Part shown: positions 6,570-15,849 of the stretch, piece by piece
Position numbering within the stretch: position 1 is the stretch's first letter
Layout: every line of letters begins with the position of its first letter
Origin: Prevotella sp.
GTDB taxonomy: Bacteria; Bacteroidota; Bacteroidia; Bacteroidales; Bacteroidaceae
Direction of reading: 5' to 3'
Assembly (NCBI GenBank): GCA_017524385.1
Contig: JAFWSS010000171.1
Coordinates: 1-38,241, forward strand
Length of the DNA: 38,241 nucleotides
Position numbers and translations under genes: made by a program
The notes under the pieces: model-generated
Seen by the model: only the letters and a program-made list of their open reading frames with translations
Told to the model about the DNA's origin: nothing
The model's database searches: none

Positions 6570-8933
6570 TCAGCATCCCGAACTGAAGAACACCTTCTCG
6601 TTGTCCACAGGCTTTGTCTTGAGAGGAACGATGATCTCATTCATCCAGGAAGGTTTCCCTGTATTGGGATAAGTCTTGATTTTCTCCTGCCACTCCTCGT
6701 CGTTGAGGCGCTCTTCCAGCAAGGGGCGAGTAAACTCCCTATATGAGAATACGCCACCGCGCATGAGTCGGAGATAGCCACCCACTTCCACGACGACATA
6801 AATCTCGTGAGCAGGGCCGACAGCCTCGTAGAGGATGCACTTTTCCGGGTTGTTGTCGCCATTTGAGGTGAGCACGTCGGCAACGAGGGCGATAGACTTG
6901 TCAGTGCCTTGCACATCGTTCCATCCCGCAAGCATTTGGTTTGGTTCCTTGATGAGATCAAGAGAAAGTCTTTCGAAAGACCCTCCGATAAACCTTATTC
7001 TGTCATAATCCTCTTCGGTGATTTTCCCACCCGACAACTCTCTGTTGCTGATGTCAAGCAGGAAGCGTGCTATTTCATCTATTCCGCTGATGGTCTCCTC
7101 CAGGTCTTCGTTGATCAGGTCGTAGCGTTTGAACACGTTCTTGGTGTCGGAAAGCAATTCCACCGCCTTGGTCCAGAATGCGATGTTGGGTTCCACATAT
7201 CCGGTGACAACAGGAGGAGGCAAGGTTTCATCGCCACATTCGGCAATCATGGGTTGCTTGGCATACAGTATGGCGTCGTGTTTCAATTCTGCCCATGAAG
7301 CGAGCGAGGCGTTGAGGTTTTTCTTGTCCCACTGTGGTGTCTGCATGAAATAAGGCATGCGGGGGTCTTTGTTGGTGTTGAGCGCATTGAGCGTGGCAAT
7401 CCATTGGTTGGCCACACAGGCTTTCCAGTCAATCTTCCCCATCACGCCCTTCATCCTTTGCAAGTTGGGCTGGAACTGGTTCCACTGGGTGCCTTGTTTG
7501 AGTTCGTTCAGCAGTATGCGCTCTGCTGCCGTGGAGCCGATGGCAGCCATCACATCGAGCCCCATCGGCACGGCCCTCTTGGTGGGATTGCCGTCTGTGT
7601 CCACCATCTCTTGGAGCACCTCGGCATCAGGTTGGTAGCGCTGTGGCATGAAGTTGATCTTGTTATGCGCCGTCCTCTCAAACTTGGGCCTTATGCGTGT
7701 CTGCTTTTCAGCCACCTCTTCCACCTTCTTGCGGAAGGCCTCCAGTTTGCCGTTGTCACCCACAAGTTGTGCCGTGGTGACACCTTGCTGCTTCATGATG
7801 TCGGCCACTTGCAGGATGGTGATGTTGTCGGGTGTCCCCATGATGAAGGTGATGGGTGTGAACACCCTGTCGAAGGTCCTCTTGCATTCAACGTTGTTGC
7901 TCAGTTTCTCTGCGATGAGGGCAGCCCTCTGCAGATGCATGTTGTTGTCTGTACCGAAATAGACAGACTGCAGCCACATCATCGCCCTGAAGTAACGCCC
8001 GACTTTCTCCGAGCGAGTGTAGTGTCCGCGAGGCTTGAAGAGCGAATATGGGAATTTCACATCGATGGAGCCTATGAACTCCGAGATGTTGTCAGAATTG
8101 CTGTTGCAGTTCGCCAGTTCCTGCTGCGCCATCTGTCGGTATTTCTCCGGTATGTCGAGCGATTTCTGGGTGAGCAGTTGGTATGCGATGGCAAAATAGG
8201 TGGCATCCCACTCAGCGGCCTCCTTCATCCCCTGCACCTTTTCCGTCCTGGCTGTCTGCATCATCTCTGCGTGCAGCGCCTTGCACAAGTCGGCTACAGC
8301 GTCATAGAGTTTCCCCTCTTCCACTTTTCTCATCGAGGTGTCGAAGAAGAGGTGGTAGAGTTGCAGGTACAGGTCTGTGGTGACAAAGTTAGGGAACAGC
8401 GTGTAGTCGTTTTTCTCATAGATTTGGAAGATTTGCTCATGTTCTTCCTCCACGATACCGAATCCATACTTGGCGAGATGTTTTTTCAGTTCCTCAGGGA
8501 ACTCCTCCAACTGGAATGGGTTGATGAGGTTGTCGAGATTGACGATACCCTTGTCCGTCTTGAAATTAGCTTTCAACAACTCATCCTCTCTGGCTTTTAG
8601 TTTATTGATGAATGCTTGTTGCTGCTTGGTATAGGTCAAAGGTTTGGAATTTTCGTCCTCGTAGCGTTTCCATGCCAGATCCTCATACCAAGAAGTGGAG
8701 TTGAAAAGTTGTCTCAGTTCGCTGCTTTTGAAGATATAGCCTTGCTGTGCAGCAAATGCATTGCGCAGTGTACGCAACTCACAAACCGAAAGATTGGAGA
8801 TGTCCATATTGGTGTTGATCTGTTTGAGGTTCTCCACGTTGATTTTCCCCTTCCCTGGCAGCACCATCGGTTCTTGAGCCATCATCGTGGTGGCGAAAAG
8901 GGCGGCAATAGCCAAGAACAATATTTTTTTCAT
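6570..8933 (-). CDS. DUF3160-family exported protein
   Basis: The 787-aa protein has a signal peptide (residues 1-19, ending TTMMAQ) and then matches in character the DUF3160 family of large secreted or periplasmic proteins. Recognisable segments are NPFQLEEFPEELKKHLAKYGFGIV, followed by YTLFPNFVTTDLYLQLYHLFFDT near 185-210, and near the end GPAHEIYVVVEVGGYLRLMRGGVFSYREF. The body is mostly helical. No catalytic motif is visible to me and the family has no established biochemical role. It begins 39 bp after the small exported protein gene and may be the last gene of the transcript starting at 10710. It ends in cysteine (SSGC), which is unusual but not interpretable alone. Confidence 0.8.
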   Translation of the reverse strand: MKKILFLAIAALFATTMMAQEPMVLPGKGKINVENLKQINTNMDISNLSVCELRTLRNAFAAQQGYIFKSSELRQLFNSTSWYEDLAWKRYEDENSKPLTYTKQQQAFINKLKAREDELLKANFKTDKGIVNLDNLINPFQLEEFPEELKKHLAKYGFGIVEEEHEQIFQIYEKNDYTLFPNFVTTDLYLQLYHLFFDTSMRKVEEGKLYDAVADLCKALHAEMMQTARTEKVQGMKEAAEWDATYFAIAYQLLTQKSLDIPEKYRQMAQQELANCNSNSDNISEFIGSIDVKFPYSLFKPRGHYTRSEKVGRYFRAMMWLQSVYFGTDNNMHLQRAALIAEKLSNNVECKRTFDRVFTPITFIMGTPDNITILQVADIMKQQGVTTAQLVGDNGKLEAFRKKVEEVAEKQTRIRPKFERTAHNKINFMPQRYQPDAEVLQEMVDTDGNPTKRAVPMGLDVMAAIGSTAAERILLNELKQGTQWNQFQPNLQRMKGVMGKIDWKACVANQWIATLNALNTNKDPRMPYFMQTPQWDKKNLNASLASWAELKHDAILYAKQPMIAECGDETLPPPVVTGYVEPNIAFWTKAVELLSDTKNVFKRYDLINEDLEETISGIDEIARFLLDISNRELSGGKITEEDYDRIRFIGGSFERLSLDLIKEPNQMLAGWNDVQGTDKSIALVADVLTSNGDNNPEKCILYEAVGPAHEIYVVVEVGGYLRLMRGGVFSYREFTRPLLEERLNDEEWQEKIKTYPNTGKPSWMNEIIVPLKTKPVDNEKVFFSSGC

Positions 8934-8972
8934 ACAGTTTGTAATGGTTAAGGTTATCAGAATATGTTTTTA

Positions 8973-9461
8973 CTATTGTTGGAAAGCCCTGAGGGCTTCC
9001 TCTTGAGAGGCATTGTAAACGAGAAACCTGGTGAATCCCAGTCCGAAGTCACGCCAATGGTGCTCCACGACGGCATATCGCTTAGCGCCATCCGACTGCA
9101 GTGTCACCACCTTTCCATCCTTGAATCTGAAATCGACAAGCGTCCCTCCCAGTTTCGACCCCATCCACATCGCCCTGATGCGCCCGTGATGATTCTTGAA
9201 GATGAACAGCCTTTTAGCCACTACTGGGTCGAAGCGGGTGGTTTTCACAACACCTACGATGGCCTCCTCCCTTCCATCGCCATCCACATCGCCCACGCAC
9301 ATCTGGTAGACGGGGAAAAGGAGTCGCCATCGGTCAGTCTTCGCCCCGTCCTGCAGCACGAGGAAAGAGAGCGTGTCGCTGACCGTCTGGAGCGAGAAAC
9401 GCTGAGCGTGCACCGTTGAGGTCAGCAAGAGCGCCAATGCGATGAGCATCTTGCGTTTCAT
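8973..9461 (-). CDS. Small exported protein with a DxDGDG calcium-binding-like motif
   Basis: No named family is recognised. From the ATG at 9461 the product is 162 aa, with a signal peptide (MKRKMLIALALLLTSTVHAQ) and a mature part containing GDVDGDGREEAIVGV, an FG-GAP/VCBS-like calcium-binding loop typical of beta-propeller blades. With only one such motif it may be a half propeller or a different fold. A start 20 codons upstream (9521) is open but would bury the signal peptide, so I prefer 9461. It lies between the TlpA-like lipoprotein gene and the DUF3160 gene, all on the minus strand, and they are probably co-transcribed. Confidence 0.7.
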   Translation of the reverse strand: MKRKMLIALALLLTSTVHAQRFSLQTVSDTLSFLVLQDGAKTDRWRLLFPVYQMCVGDVDGDGREEAIVGVVKTTRFDPVVAKRLFIFKNHHGRIRAMWMGSKLGGTLVDFRFKDGKVVTLQSDGAKRYAVVEHHWRDFGLGFTRFLVYNASQEEALRAFQQ

Positions 9462-9526
9462 AATGGGGGAAGGTCGTTTTTTCCAAGGGGCTGGTATTCC
9501 TCGCGGCACCAGTTTTCCCATGGTTC

Positions 9527-10699
9527 CTAGAGATACTTGGCGATGTCGGCGTCAAGGTCTTTGATTTGCTGCGGTCCCATCACCACCTGGTTGTCCCTGC
9601 TGATGATGTAGTTGATGGGCAGCGTCTGCTTCTGGTAGAGATAGACGTTGGAGGCGCCGCGGTCATCGCGCACAGAGATCCAAGGCAAGGCTGCTGTCCT
9701 GGTTTTCCAGAAATGGTCGTCCTCGTCGAGCGACACCTGGTAGATTTCCAATCCCCGGTCATGGTATTTGTTGTAGAGTTCTCTCAATGCGAGAATGCGT
9801 TGTTGGCTTCCCTCGGCAGCGAAGACATGGAAGTCGAGGAGCACCACCTTCCCCTTGAGGTCGGTGAGGCTTCGTTTCACGCCTTTGTTGTCATTGAGGA
9901 TGATGTCGATGATGTCGGTCTGGCTCACCTTGTCAGCATCCACCATGAGTCCCTCGTTCTGTGCCTGTACGATACGCCTTGTCTTCTCTGCTTCAATGGT
10001 GATGTTGTGCAGGTTCTTGCCTCTCATGGAGTTGGGGTGGTATGTGTCCCACTGAGTGGCGACAGCTGCATAGGGTTTCACATCCTCCACATCCCTTCTC
10101 GGGTCGAACACCATCAAATAGGAGTTGCCCACCGCGATGCCTTGGAAAAGTGCGAAATAGGAATAGGGCTTCATGGGTTCCTTGTAGATGTAATTGGCCA
10201 TCACCTCTTTCTTGTATGCCTTGACGATGCCAAGCACGCTGTCCTCCACTGCCTTTACGCTAAGGTTTGGTGTCCTGACAATCTGGTTTGCCACGTCCTG
10301 CAGTTGCTTTTGCATCAGCGAGAGTTGCTTGATTTTCAGGTTGTCGTCACCCCCCTCAATCTCATAGTCGGAAGACATGGAAGGATAGGATGCCTTCACC
10401 TTGACCACGGCGATGGAGTCGATACAGAAATTGACGACCTGCTGTCCGATACGTAGTCTGTAGAACTCAGGTGCGTCCTCTGGTGCCGATGCTGAGAAAG
10501 AGAAATCCCCCGTGGCGTCGAGTTTGACGGAGTCCACCACTTGCGGTCCGTCGAGTGCCATGTTTTCCAAGTAGAGGATGGAGTCGTTGGCATCGGTGAT
10601 ATTCCCCTCCACCTTGAACGAGGCTTTCCCGCATGCAGCGAGCAAGATGGCGGCCACGACGGCAGCCAAGGTCTTTTTCATTGTCTTTTTCATCTTCAT
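9527..10699 (-). CDS. TlpA-like thioredoxin-fold lipoprotein without active-site cysteines
   Basis: The 390-aa product has a lipobox (ILLAAC, C23), a beta-rich N-terminal domain of DUF4369 type (about 25-120: GNITDANDSILYLEN), a helical middle, and a C-terminal thioredoxin fold from about 275. In active TlpA or ResA proteins the segment after LLDF reads W-C-x-x-C; here it reads HVFAAEGSQQ, so both cysteines are missing, while the cis-proline region (TLPINYII) remains. It cannot be a normal thiol-disulfide oxidoreductase and may be structural or peptide-binding. An upstream in-frame start (10759) lies beyond the promoter at 10716-10746, so 10699 is preferred. It likely heads a transcript continuing into the two genes downstream. 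Confidence 0.85.
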   Translation of the reverse strand: MKMKKTMKKTLAAVVAAILLAACGKASFKVEGNITDANDSILYLENMALDGPQVVDSVKLDATGDFSFSASAPEDAPEFYRLRIGQQVVNFCIDSIAVVKVKASYPSMSSDYEIEGGDDNLKIKQLSLMQKQLQDVANQIVRTPNLSVKAVEDSVLGIVKAYKKEVMANYIYKEPMKPYSYFALFQGIAVGNSYLMVFDPRRDVEDVKPYAAVATQWDTYHPNSMRGKNLHNITIEAEKTRRIVQAQNEGLMVDADKVSQTDIIDIILNDNKGVKRSLTDLKGKVVLLDFHVFAAEGSQQRILALRELYNKYHDRGLEIYQVSLDEDDHFWKTRTAALPWISVRDDRGASNVYLYQKQTLPINYIISRDNQVVMGPQQIKDLDADIAKYL

Positions 10700-10715
10700 G
10701 CAAAATATTATGGTG

Positions 10716-10746
10716 CAAAAATACGCAAAGTAGAACGAATGGCAAA
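10716..10746 (-). promoter_or_regulatory. Bacteroidota promoter (-33 TTTG, -7 TATTTTTG)
   Basis: On the minus strand TTTG (10743-10746) and TATTTTTG (10716-10723) are separated by 19 bp, an exact fit to the TTTG-N19-21-TAnnTTTG consensus. The ATG at 10699 is 17 bp downstream, giving a leader of only about 10 bases. The promoter decides the start of the TlpA-like gene, since longer in-frame starts lie within or upstream of it. Confidence 0.75.
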
Positions 10747-10757
10747 GAAAAAAGCAC

Positions 10758-10794
10758 AAAAAATCGGATGCGGTGTGACTGCATCCGATTTTTT
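10758..10794. terminator. Strong bidirectional intrinsic terminator
   Basis: AAAAAATCGGATGC (10758-10771) and GCATCCGATTTTTT (10781-10794) form a 14-bp perfect stem with a 9-base loop. Both strands carry the T-run, so it can act in either direction. It should end the minus-strand transcript of the TonB receptor/lipoprotein pair (stop at 10890) immediately before the next promoter. Between the two lie quasi-repeats (10810-10860) including GTCCTTGAAGACCTTGAAGG. Confidence 0.85.
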
Positions 10795-10889
10795 GTGGTG
10801 TGTCCTATCGACTTGAAGGCCTTAAGGTCCTAAAAGTCCTTGAAGACCTTGAAGGCTTTTAGAGGATATTCTTCTTGTTGTTTCAACCA

Positions 10890-12398
10890 TCATTTCTCAT
10901 GTGAGAAATAGATGCCTCCACACAGTTCGATGGTGCCGTTGTAGGTGTCCTTGTAGCCTATCATCGTCAGTTTGTCGCCCACCTCGATTCCGGCGGCGGC
11001 GAGGAAGTCCTTGCGGAAGTCGCCCGTGGCGCCGTAGCCGGGATAGCATCCATAGACATAAAGGCGGTTGGTGCCATCGGTGAGGTATAGGTTGCCATAC
11101 GTGGTGTTGGCAATCTCGTCGATGGTGCCGGTCACCATGTAATAGACATTCTTGGAATCCTCCTTGGCGAGGAAGTCGGCAATGCTGACTTCTGTGACGG
11201 GATATTTGACTTCCTCAAGTTTTCCAGAAACCATCTGCGGAGTGTCCTTGTATGCTCCACGCTGTCCCACGACGGTGACGATGTCGCCCACCTTGGCACC
11301 CGACTCGATGAAGCTTTCAGCTCTGTATACGAGCACGTTGCCCGAATAGTCCTGGATGTAGAAGCTCTTGCCTTGGCTGTCGCTGGCATATAGCTTGGTG
11401 ATGACACCAGTGATGCGATACTGGTTGGTGCCCACCGCTGCATCGAGGAAGTCCTCCACGTTCAACTCCACGATGGCTCCACTCTGGTTGATGGTGGCCT
11501 CTGCGGTATAGGTCTTCTTGCCATCGGTGGTGTTGAAGTGCACAGTGGCGCTGCGGTCTCCTCCGGCATTGGGAAGGGCACGGAAAGTGACGGTGGGGTT
11601 CGCTCCCACTGTTGTGGAGACGACGCCAAGCCAGCTCTGTGCCTCTGCGGGGATGTCGACGGCTACGCCGGTACCCTTGCAGGTGAGGTTGGCGACAATC
11701 TCGCCACCTTCCAGCGGCAGTGTGTCGTCCTTCACCCCATTCACGGTGAGGGAGTCGCATTTGATGAGCGACTTCTCAATCTTGACGACGGTCACGTCCA
11801 CCAGTTCCACGGTGCCGTTGTAAGTGGTCTTCGGACCTTCAACAGTGATCTGGTCGCCGACCTCAAGTCCCCAGCTGAGGAAGTTCTTGGTGCCGCCCTT
11901 GGAATCGAGCGTACCATAGATATACACCTCGCCGGTGCCGTCGTTCAGGTACCAGTTGCCATAAGTGGTGTTCACAATCTTGGTCACCGTACCGGTCACA
12001 CGGTAGGTCTTCGAGTCGGGACCTGCCAGCACCTCGGCGCATGTGGCGTTGGAGACAGTGGCGATGCCCTGGATGATGTTGATGCGCTGCACCTTGCCAG
12101 CGCAAGTGATGAGCAGCTCGGCTGTGCGCCCCTCGCCAGCATCGGCAGAGAAGGTGATGGTCCCGTTGCCAGACCCGGAAGCAGGCGACACCGTGAGCCA
12201 TTCAGGCACTTCGGAGACAGTCCACTCGCCCTTGGCGATGACGTCGATGGATGCGGAGCCGCCTTGGGGATTGAGACTCACATACGACTGAGACACGCGA
12301 ATCTCGTCGAGATACGTCGGGTCGTTGTCCTCGGAGCAACCTGTAAACATGGCAGCGACTACTGCCACGAAGAACGGAAAGAAATATTTGAGTTTCAT
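10890..12398 (-). CDS. BACON and triple OB-fold (DUF5689-like) outer-membrane lipoprotein
   Basis: The 502-aa product has a lipoprotein signal (MFTGC, C21), then a BACON domain (about 30-110: VSQSYVSLNPQGGSASIDV, GEWTVSEVPEWLTVSPASGSG). Three OB-fold-like modules follow at about 115-205, 315-400 and 405-500. The first and third share TTYGNWYLNDGT / TTYGNLYLTDGT and DTYNGTIEL-type segments. A second BACON-like segment lies at about 215-310. BACON domains usually bind glycans or mucin, while DUF5689/YhcR-type OB folds are often attached to secreted nucleases; no nuclease domain is present here. It starts 28 bp after the Oar-like TonB receptor gene and is probably its surface partner. The ligand is unknown. 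Confidence 0.82.
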   Translation of the reverse strand: MKLKYFFPFFVAVVAAMFTGCSEDNDPTYLDEIRVSQSYVSLNPQGGSASIDVIAKGEWTVSEVPEWLTVSPASGSGNGTITFSADAGEGRTAELLITCAGKVQRINIIQGIATVSNATCAEVLAGPDSKTYRVTGTVTKIVNTTYGNWYLNDGTGEVYIYGTLDSKGGTKNFLSWGLEVGDQITVEGPKTTYNGTVELVDVTVVKIEKSLIKCDSLTVNGVKDDTLPLEGGEIVANLTCKGTGVAVDIPAEAQSWLGVVSTTVGANPTVTFRALPNAGGDRSATVHFNTTDGKKTYTAEATINQSGAIVELNVEDFLDAAVGTNQYRITGVITKLYASDSQGKSFYIQDYSGNVLVYRAESFIESGAKVGDIVTVVGQRGAYKDTPQMVSGKLEEVKYPVTEVSIADFLAKEDSKNVYYMVTGTIDEIANTTYGNLYLTDGTNRLYVYGCYPGYGATGDFRKDFLAAAGIEVGDKLTMIGYKDTYNGTIELCGGIYFSHEK

Positions 12399-12426
12399 AA
12401 TTGCTTGGTTCTTTGGTTCTTGACTC

Positions 12427-15400
12427 TTAATTGAACGTGTATCTTATACCGACAGAGGCATACCAGCACTGACCGATGGTATGGTTGGGCATCCAGGTCT
12501 TGGTTTTGCCGTTGAGAGCAGGATTGGTGGAGAAGGTGGGATAGCCTTCGGCATCCACGCCCTCATACTTCAGCAGACGTGCCTCGGTGCCGATTTCCGG
12601 GTTGAGGTATTTGCTGACACCCCAGCTGGAATTGAAGAGATTGAGCACGTTCTTGATATCCATGGAGAGTTGGAGGTTGTGGAAAGTGCTGCCCACTTTC
12701 ACCTTGAAGTCGTGCTTGTAAGCGACGTCGATGCGATGCACCCAAGGACTGTAGACGCTGTAAGGCTCTGCATATTCTCCCTGGTGGTCGCTCAGGTAAT
12801 CGTCTTTGTGCACGAAGTCCATGAAGCGCTGGGCGTCGTTGTCGGAGACGAAGCGGAACTCCCTGTTGGCCACCTGCTTGTCGGTCGGGATGTAGAGGGC
12901 GTCGTAGTTGTAGCCGTCGCCGTTCATGTCGTTGAGCATCATGTAGGAGTAGTTGTAGCCGCCACGCCAGGTCTCATAGATGAAGCTGAAGTGGTTGCCG
13001 CTCTTGTCGTGGATTGTTGCGTTGGCCACGATACGGTCGGGTGTCACATATTGTGAGTTGTGCAACTTGATGGTGTTGGGGCCTTCCACCGTGGGAACGT
13101 AGGTGAAAGCCGACTCGGCGGCGGAGCCCGGCATGCCGGTCACCTCCTTCGACACGGTGTGCGTATAGGCTGCCATCAGGCTCAGCCACTCGTAGGGCTG
13201 TGCTGTCAGCGTCACGTTGGCCGACCATCCGTAGCCCCTGCTGGTGTTCTCGAGTATGAAGGCCTTGGTGCCTGTGCGGAATCCGGTGGGATAGATGGGG
13301 CGGTTGTCCACGCCGTTGAAGCGTGCGAAGCCGCCGACAGAAGGAATGGCCCAGTCGGAGATGCAGTTGTCATGGAGTTTCTTGTTGAAGATACCCTCGA
13401 CAGTCACGGAGAACGGGAAGTTGACGGGAATCTGATAGTCGATGGCCAAGGATGTCTTCCATACCTGTGGCATCTTGAAGTCGGGGTCGACGGCGGAGAT
13501 GGAAGAAGGCACGGTGCCCATCTCAGGAGTCACGTGTGAGGGATAGCCCATGGAGAACAGTTTGTTCTGGAGGGCGGCGACGGAAGCCTTGCCGTTCTCG
13601 GTCACCAGGCCTCCTGCAAACTGGCTCATATCGATGTAGCGGTTGCCGTTGGCATCCGTGGTATAGGCACCAGTATAACCCTCAAAGCCCTTGGTGGCAG
13701 AATTGCTCTTGCCGTCCCACACCTTGGTCTTGGCGTTGAGCTGTGCCTGATACTGCACGAGACCGCCGTTGGTAGGCATGTTGGTGAAGAACACGAGTGG
13801 CAGACGTCCGGAGAAGAGTCCGCTACCGCCACGAACCTTCAGAGACTTGTCGCCAAAGACATCGTAGGTGAAGCCGAGACGCGGCGAGAACGTGATGCTG
13901 TTGTTGGGCCATTTGCCGGTGTCGATGTGGCGGCCGTCGTAGTCGAGGTCGTGGATGGCCTTGTTGGTCATCAGGTCCTCGTTGTTGAAGAAGAGGCCGT
14001 CGACACGGAGGCCGTAGGTGAGCTTCAATTTCTTGTTCACGTTCCACTCATCCTGGGCATAGACGCCGGCGCGGTTGAACTGCACACGGGCGGCTGGTTT
14101 CGACTCTCCGTCGTAACCGTAGGTCAGACAGACAACCTCGGGTGCGGCACCGCTCATGAAGTCTTCCATCGTATTGTAACGATAGTAGCCCGTGCCGTTG
14201 CGCATATACTGGTTGTCGGCCATCTGATGCTCGAACATGGCTCCCAGCATGATCTTGTGGTCACCATAATAATAGGTGACGTCGTCCTTGATGTTCCAAA
14301 TGGTGTTGTGAACGGCGTTGTTCCAAGTGAACAGTTCATATCCCAAAGCCATGTAGTTGTCGTTGCCACCGTCGAGGATGTCGATGAAGGGGAACTCGGA
14401 GGAGTTGGTGTCGCGGATGTCATCGAGTTTCGACAATGTGGCAAGGAACTGGTTGGAGAGGTTGTCGCTCAAGCGGCTGTTCAAGTCGAGAGACCAAGAG
14501 TGCACCAGGTTGTCCATGGAGTACATCGAATTGGCAAACGACATGGAGTTCTGCGACATACGAGCGCTGGCCATACGTGTGCCACCATCCATGGAAGTGG
14601 CATTGGGAGCGTTCCAGATGGTGTTCTTCGTATAGTTGTAGCGCAAGGCCAGATGGTGCATGTTGGTGATGTTCCAATCCAGGCGGGCAAGCAACTTGTA
14701 GTTCTTCTCATCGGCGGGGAAGTTGGTCCAGCTGCCGGTGTCGTAGCCGTACTTGTCCTTCACGAATTGGGAGATGGTAGCCATGTCGGAGAGTCTCGTA
14801 CGCGAGATGCTCCTGTCAGGGTCGGCCACACCGTTCTCTGATGCGCGCCAAGGCGAGGAGATGGTCGGTGTGTTGATAATTTCTCCATTGACGAAGAAGA
14901 AAAGCTTGTTCTTGATGATCGGGCCGCCTATTGACATGCCGTAAGTGGTCTGGCGGTCACGCTCGCGGGCAGTGGGAATCGTCACCTTGTCGGCAACGTC
15001 GCCACGCAGGTTCTCGTTGCGGTGGTAGATGTAGGCTGAGCCTTTGAAGGTGTTGGTACCCGACTTGGTGATGGCGTTCACGCCACCGCCGATGAAGTTG
15101 GTCTGCCTCACGTCGTAGGGTGAGATGACCACCTGGAGTTCCTCGATGGCATCGATGGAGATGGGGTTGCCGCCGCCGGGGAGTTTGTCGCTCAAACCGA
15201 AGTTGTTGTTGAAGTTGGCTCCGTCAACGGTGAAGTTGGCGGTACGTCCGTCGGCTCCGGCGAAACTCATGCCGTTGCCTCCATAGGGAGAGAGGCGTGT
15301 GACATCAGTGATGCTGCGCGAGACGGTGGGCAGGTTGGCTATCTGCGCGTTGGTGATGTTGGTGGAAGCACCTGTCTTCTCGGCAGCAAACTTTGACGCC

Positions 15401-15771
15401 TTACCGGTGATGACCACCTCTGATAGCAGGCTGGCATCTTCGGAGATCCACACCTCGAGGTCGTAGGTCTCTCCGAGCACGAGGGTGATGTTTTTCAGCG
15501 TCTTCGTCTCATAACCGATGTAGGAAACGGTCACAGAGTAAGGGCCGCCGGTACGCATACCCTGGATGTTGAAGCGGCCGTTGACATTTGTCACCGAGGT
15601 ATACACCGTGCCCGAAGGCTCGTGCACGGCTTTCACGGTGGCTCCAATCACGGCTTCGCCGTCCTCTTGCGTTGTCACCAGTCCGCCAAGGGCAGATGTG
15701 GTGATCTGAGCCATCACACCAGTGGCAAGCACCAGCATGAAAGCGACCAGAAAGGAAATTCTTTTCTGCAT
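12427..15771 (-). CDS. Oar-like TonB-dependent outer-membrane receptor
   Basis: The product is 1114 aa from the ATG at 15771, which opens a clean signal peptide (MQKRISFLVAFMLVLATGVMAQ); longer in-frame starts have no signal and pass the promoter. A carboxypeptidase-regulatory-like domain (about 24-105: GEAVIGATVKAV, NGRFNIQGM, YIGYET) is followed by a plug (about 125-235: LPTVSRSITDVTRLSPYGG, NFTVDGANFNNNFG) and a large beta-barrel ending GIRYTFN, with the usual C-terminal aromatic. The family is Oar/Omp121-like, common in Bacteroidota, whose substrates are mostly unknown. It differs from SusC by its plug sequence and by having no SusD gene beside it; the BACON/OB-fold lipoprotein takes that place. 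Confidence 0.9.
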   Translation of the reverse strand: MQKRISFLVAFMLVLATGVMAQITTSALGGLVTTQEDGEAVIGATVKAVHEPSGTVYTSVTNVNGRFNIQGMRTGGPYSVTVSYIGYETKTLKNITLVLGETYDLEVWISEDASLLSEVVITGKASKFAAEKTGASTNITNAQIANLPTVSRSITDVTRLSPYGGNGMSFAGADGRTANFTVDGANFNNNFGLSDKLPGGGNPISIDAIEELQVVISPYDVRQTNFIGGGVNAITKSGTNTFKGSAYIYHRNENLRGDVADKVTIPTARERDRQTTYGMSIGGPIIKNKLFFFVNGEIINTPTISSPWRASENGVADPDRSISRTRLSDMATISQFVKDKYGYDTGSWTNFPADEKNYKLLARLDWNITNMHHLALRYNYTKNTIWNAPNATSMDGGTRMASARMSQNSMSFANSMYSMDNLVHSWSLDLNSRLSDNLSNQFLATLSKLDDIRDTNSSEFPFIDILDGGNDNYMALGYELFTWNNAVHNTIWNIKDDVTYYYGDHKIMLGAMFEHQMADNQYMRNGTGYYRYNTMEDFMSGAAPEVVCLTYGYDGESKPAARVQFNRAGVYAQDEWNVNKKLKLTYGLRVDGLFFNNEDLMTNKAIHDLDYDGRHIDTGKWPNNSITFSPRLGFTYDVFGDKSLKVRGGSGLFSGRLPLVFFTNMPTNGGLVQYQAQLNAKTKVWDGKSNSATKGFEGYTGAYTTDANGNRYIDMSQFAGGLVTENGKASVAALQNKLFSMGYPSHVTPEMGTVPSSISAVDPDFKMPQVWKTSLAIDYQIPVNFPFSVTVEGIFNKKLHDNCISDWAIPSVGGFARFNGVDNRPIYPTGFRTGTKAFILENTSRGYGWSANVTLTAQPYEWLSLMAAYTHTVSKEVTGMPGSAAESAFTYVPTVEGPNTIKLHNSQYVTPDRIVANATIHDKSGNHFSFIYETWRGGYNYSYMMLNDMNGDGYNYDALYIPTDKQVANREFRFVSDNDAQRFMDFVHKDDYLSDHQGEYAEPYSVYSPWVHRIDVAYKHDFKVKVGSTFHNLQLSMDIKNVLNLFNSSWGVSKYLNPEIGTEARLLKYEGVDAEGYPTFSTNPALNGKTKTWMPNHTIGQCWYASVGIRYTFN

Positions 15772-15841
15772 AACTGTGATAAAATGATAAATAAATGAAC
15801 AAATGACGGGCGGTAAACCGCCTCTATCGTCTTTTTGACTG

Positions 15842-15849
15842 CAAAAATA
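15842..15849 (-). promoter_or_regulatory. -7 box of the TonB receptor operon
   Basis: The minus strand reads TATTTTTG followed by C, 71 bp before the ATG at 15771. The -33 element is poor: a CTTG lies 16 bp upstream and there is no TTTG at 19-21 bp. The box supports the start choice for the receptor gene. Confidence 0.5.

Noticed and set aside
7404-8600. 398-aa open frame on the plus strand inside the DUF3160 gene
   Set aside because: Antisense shadow of a gene with signal peptide and family match.
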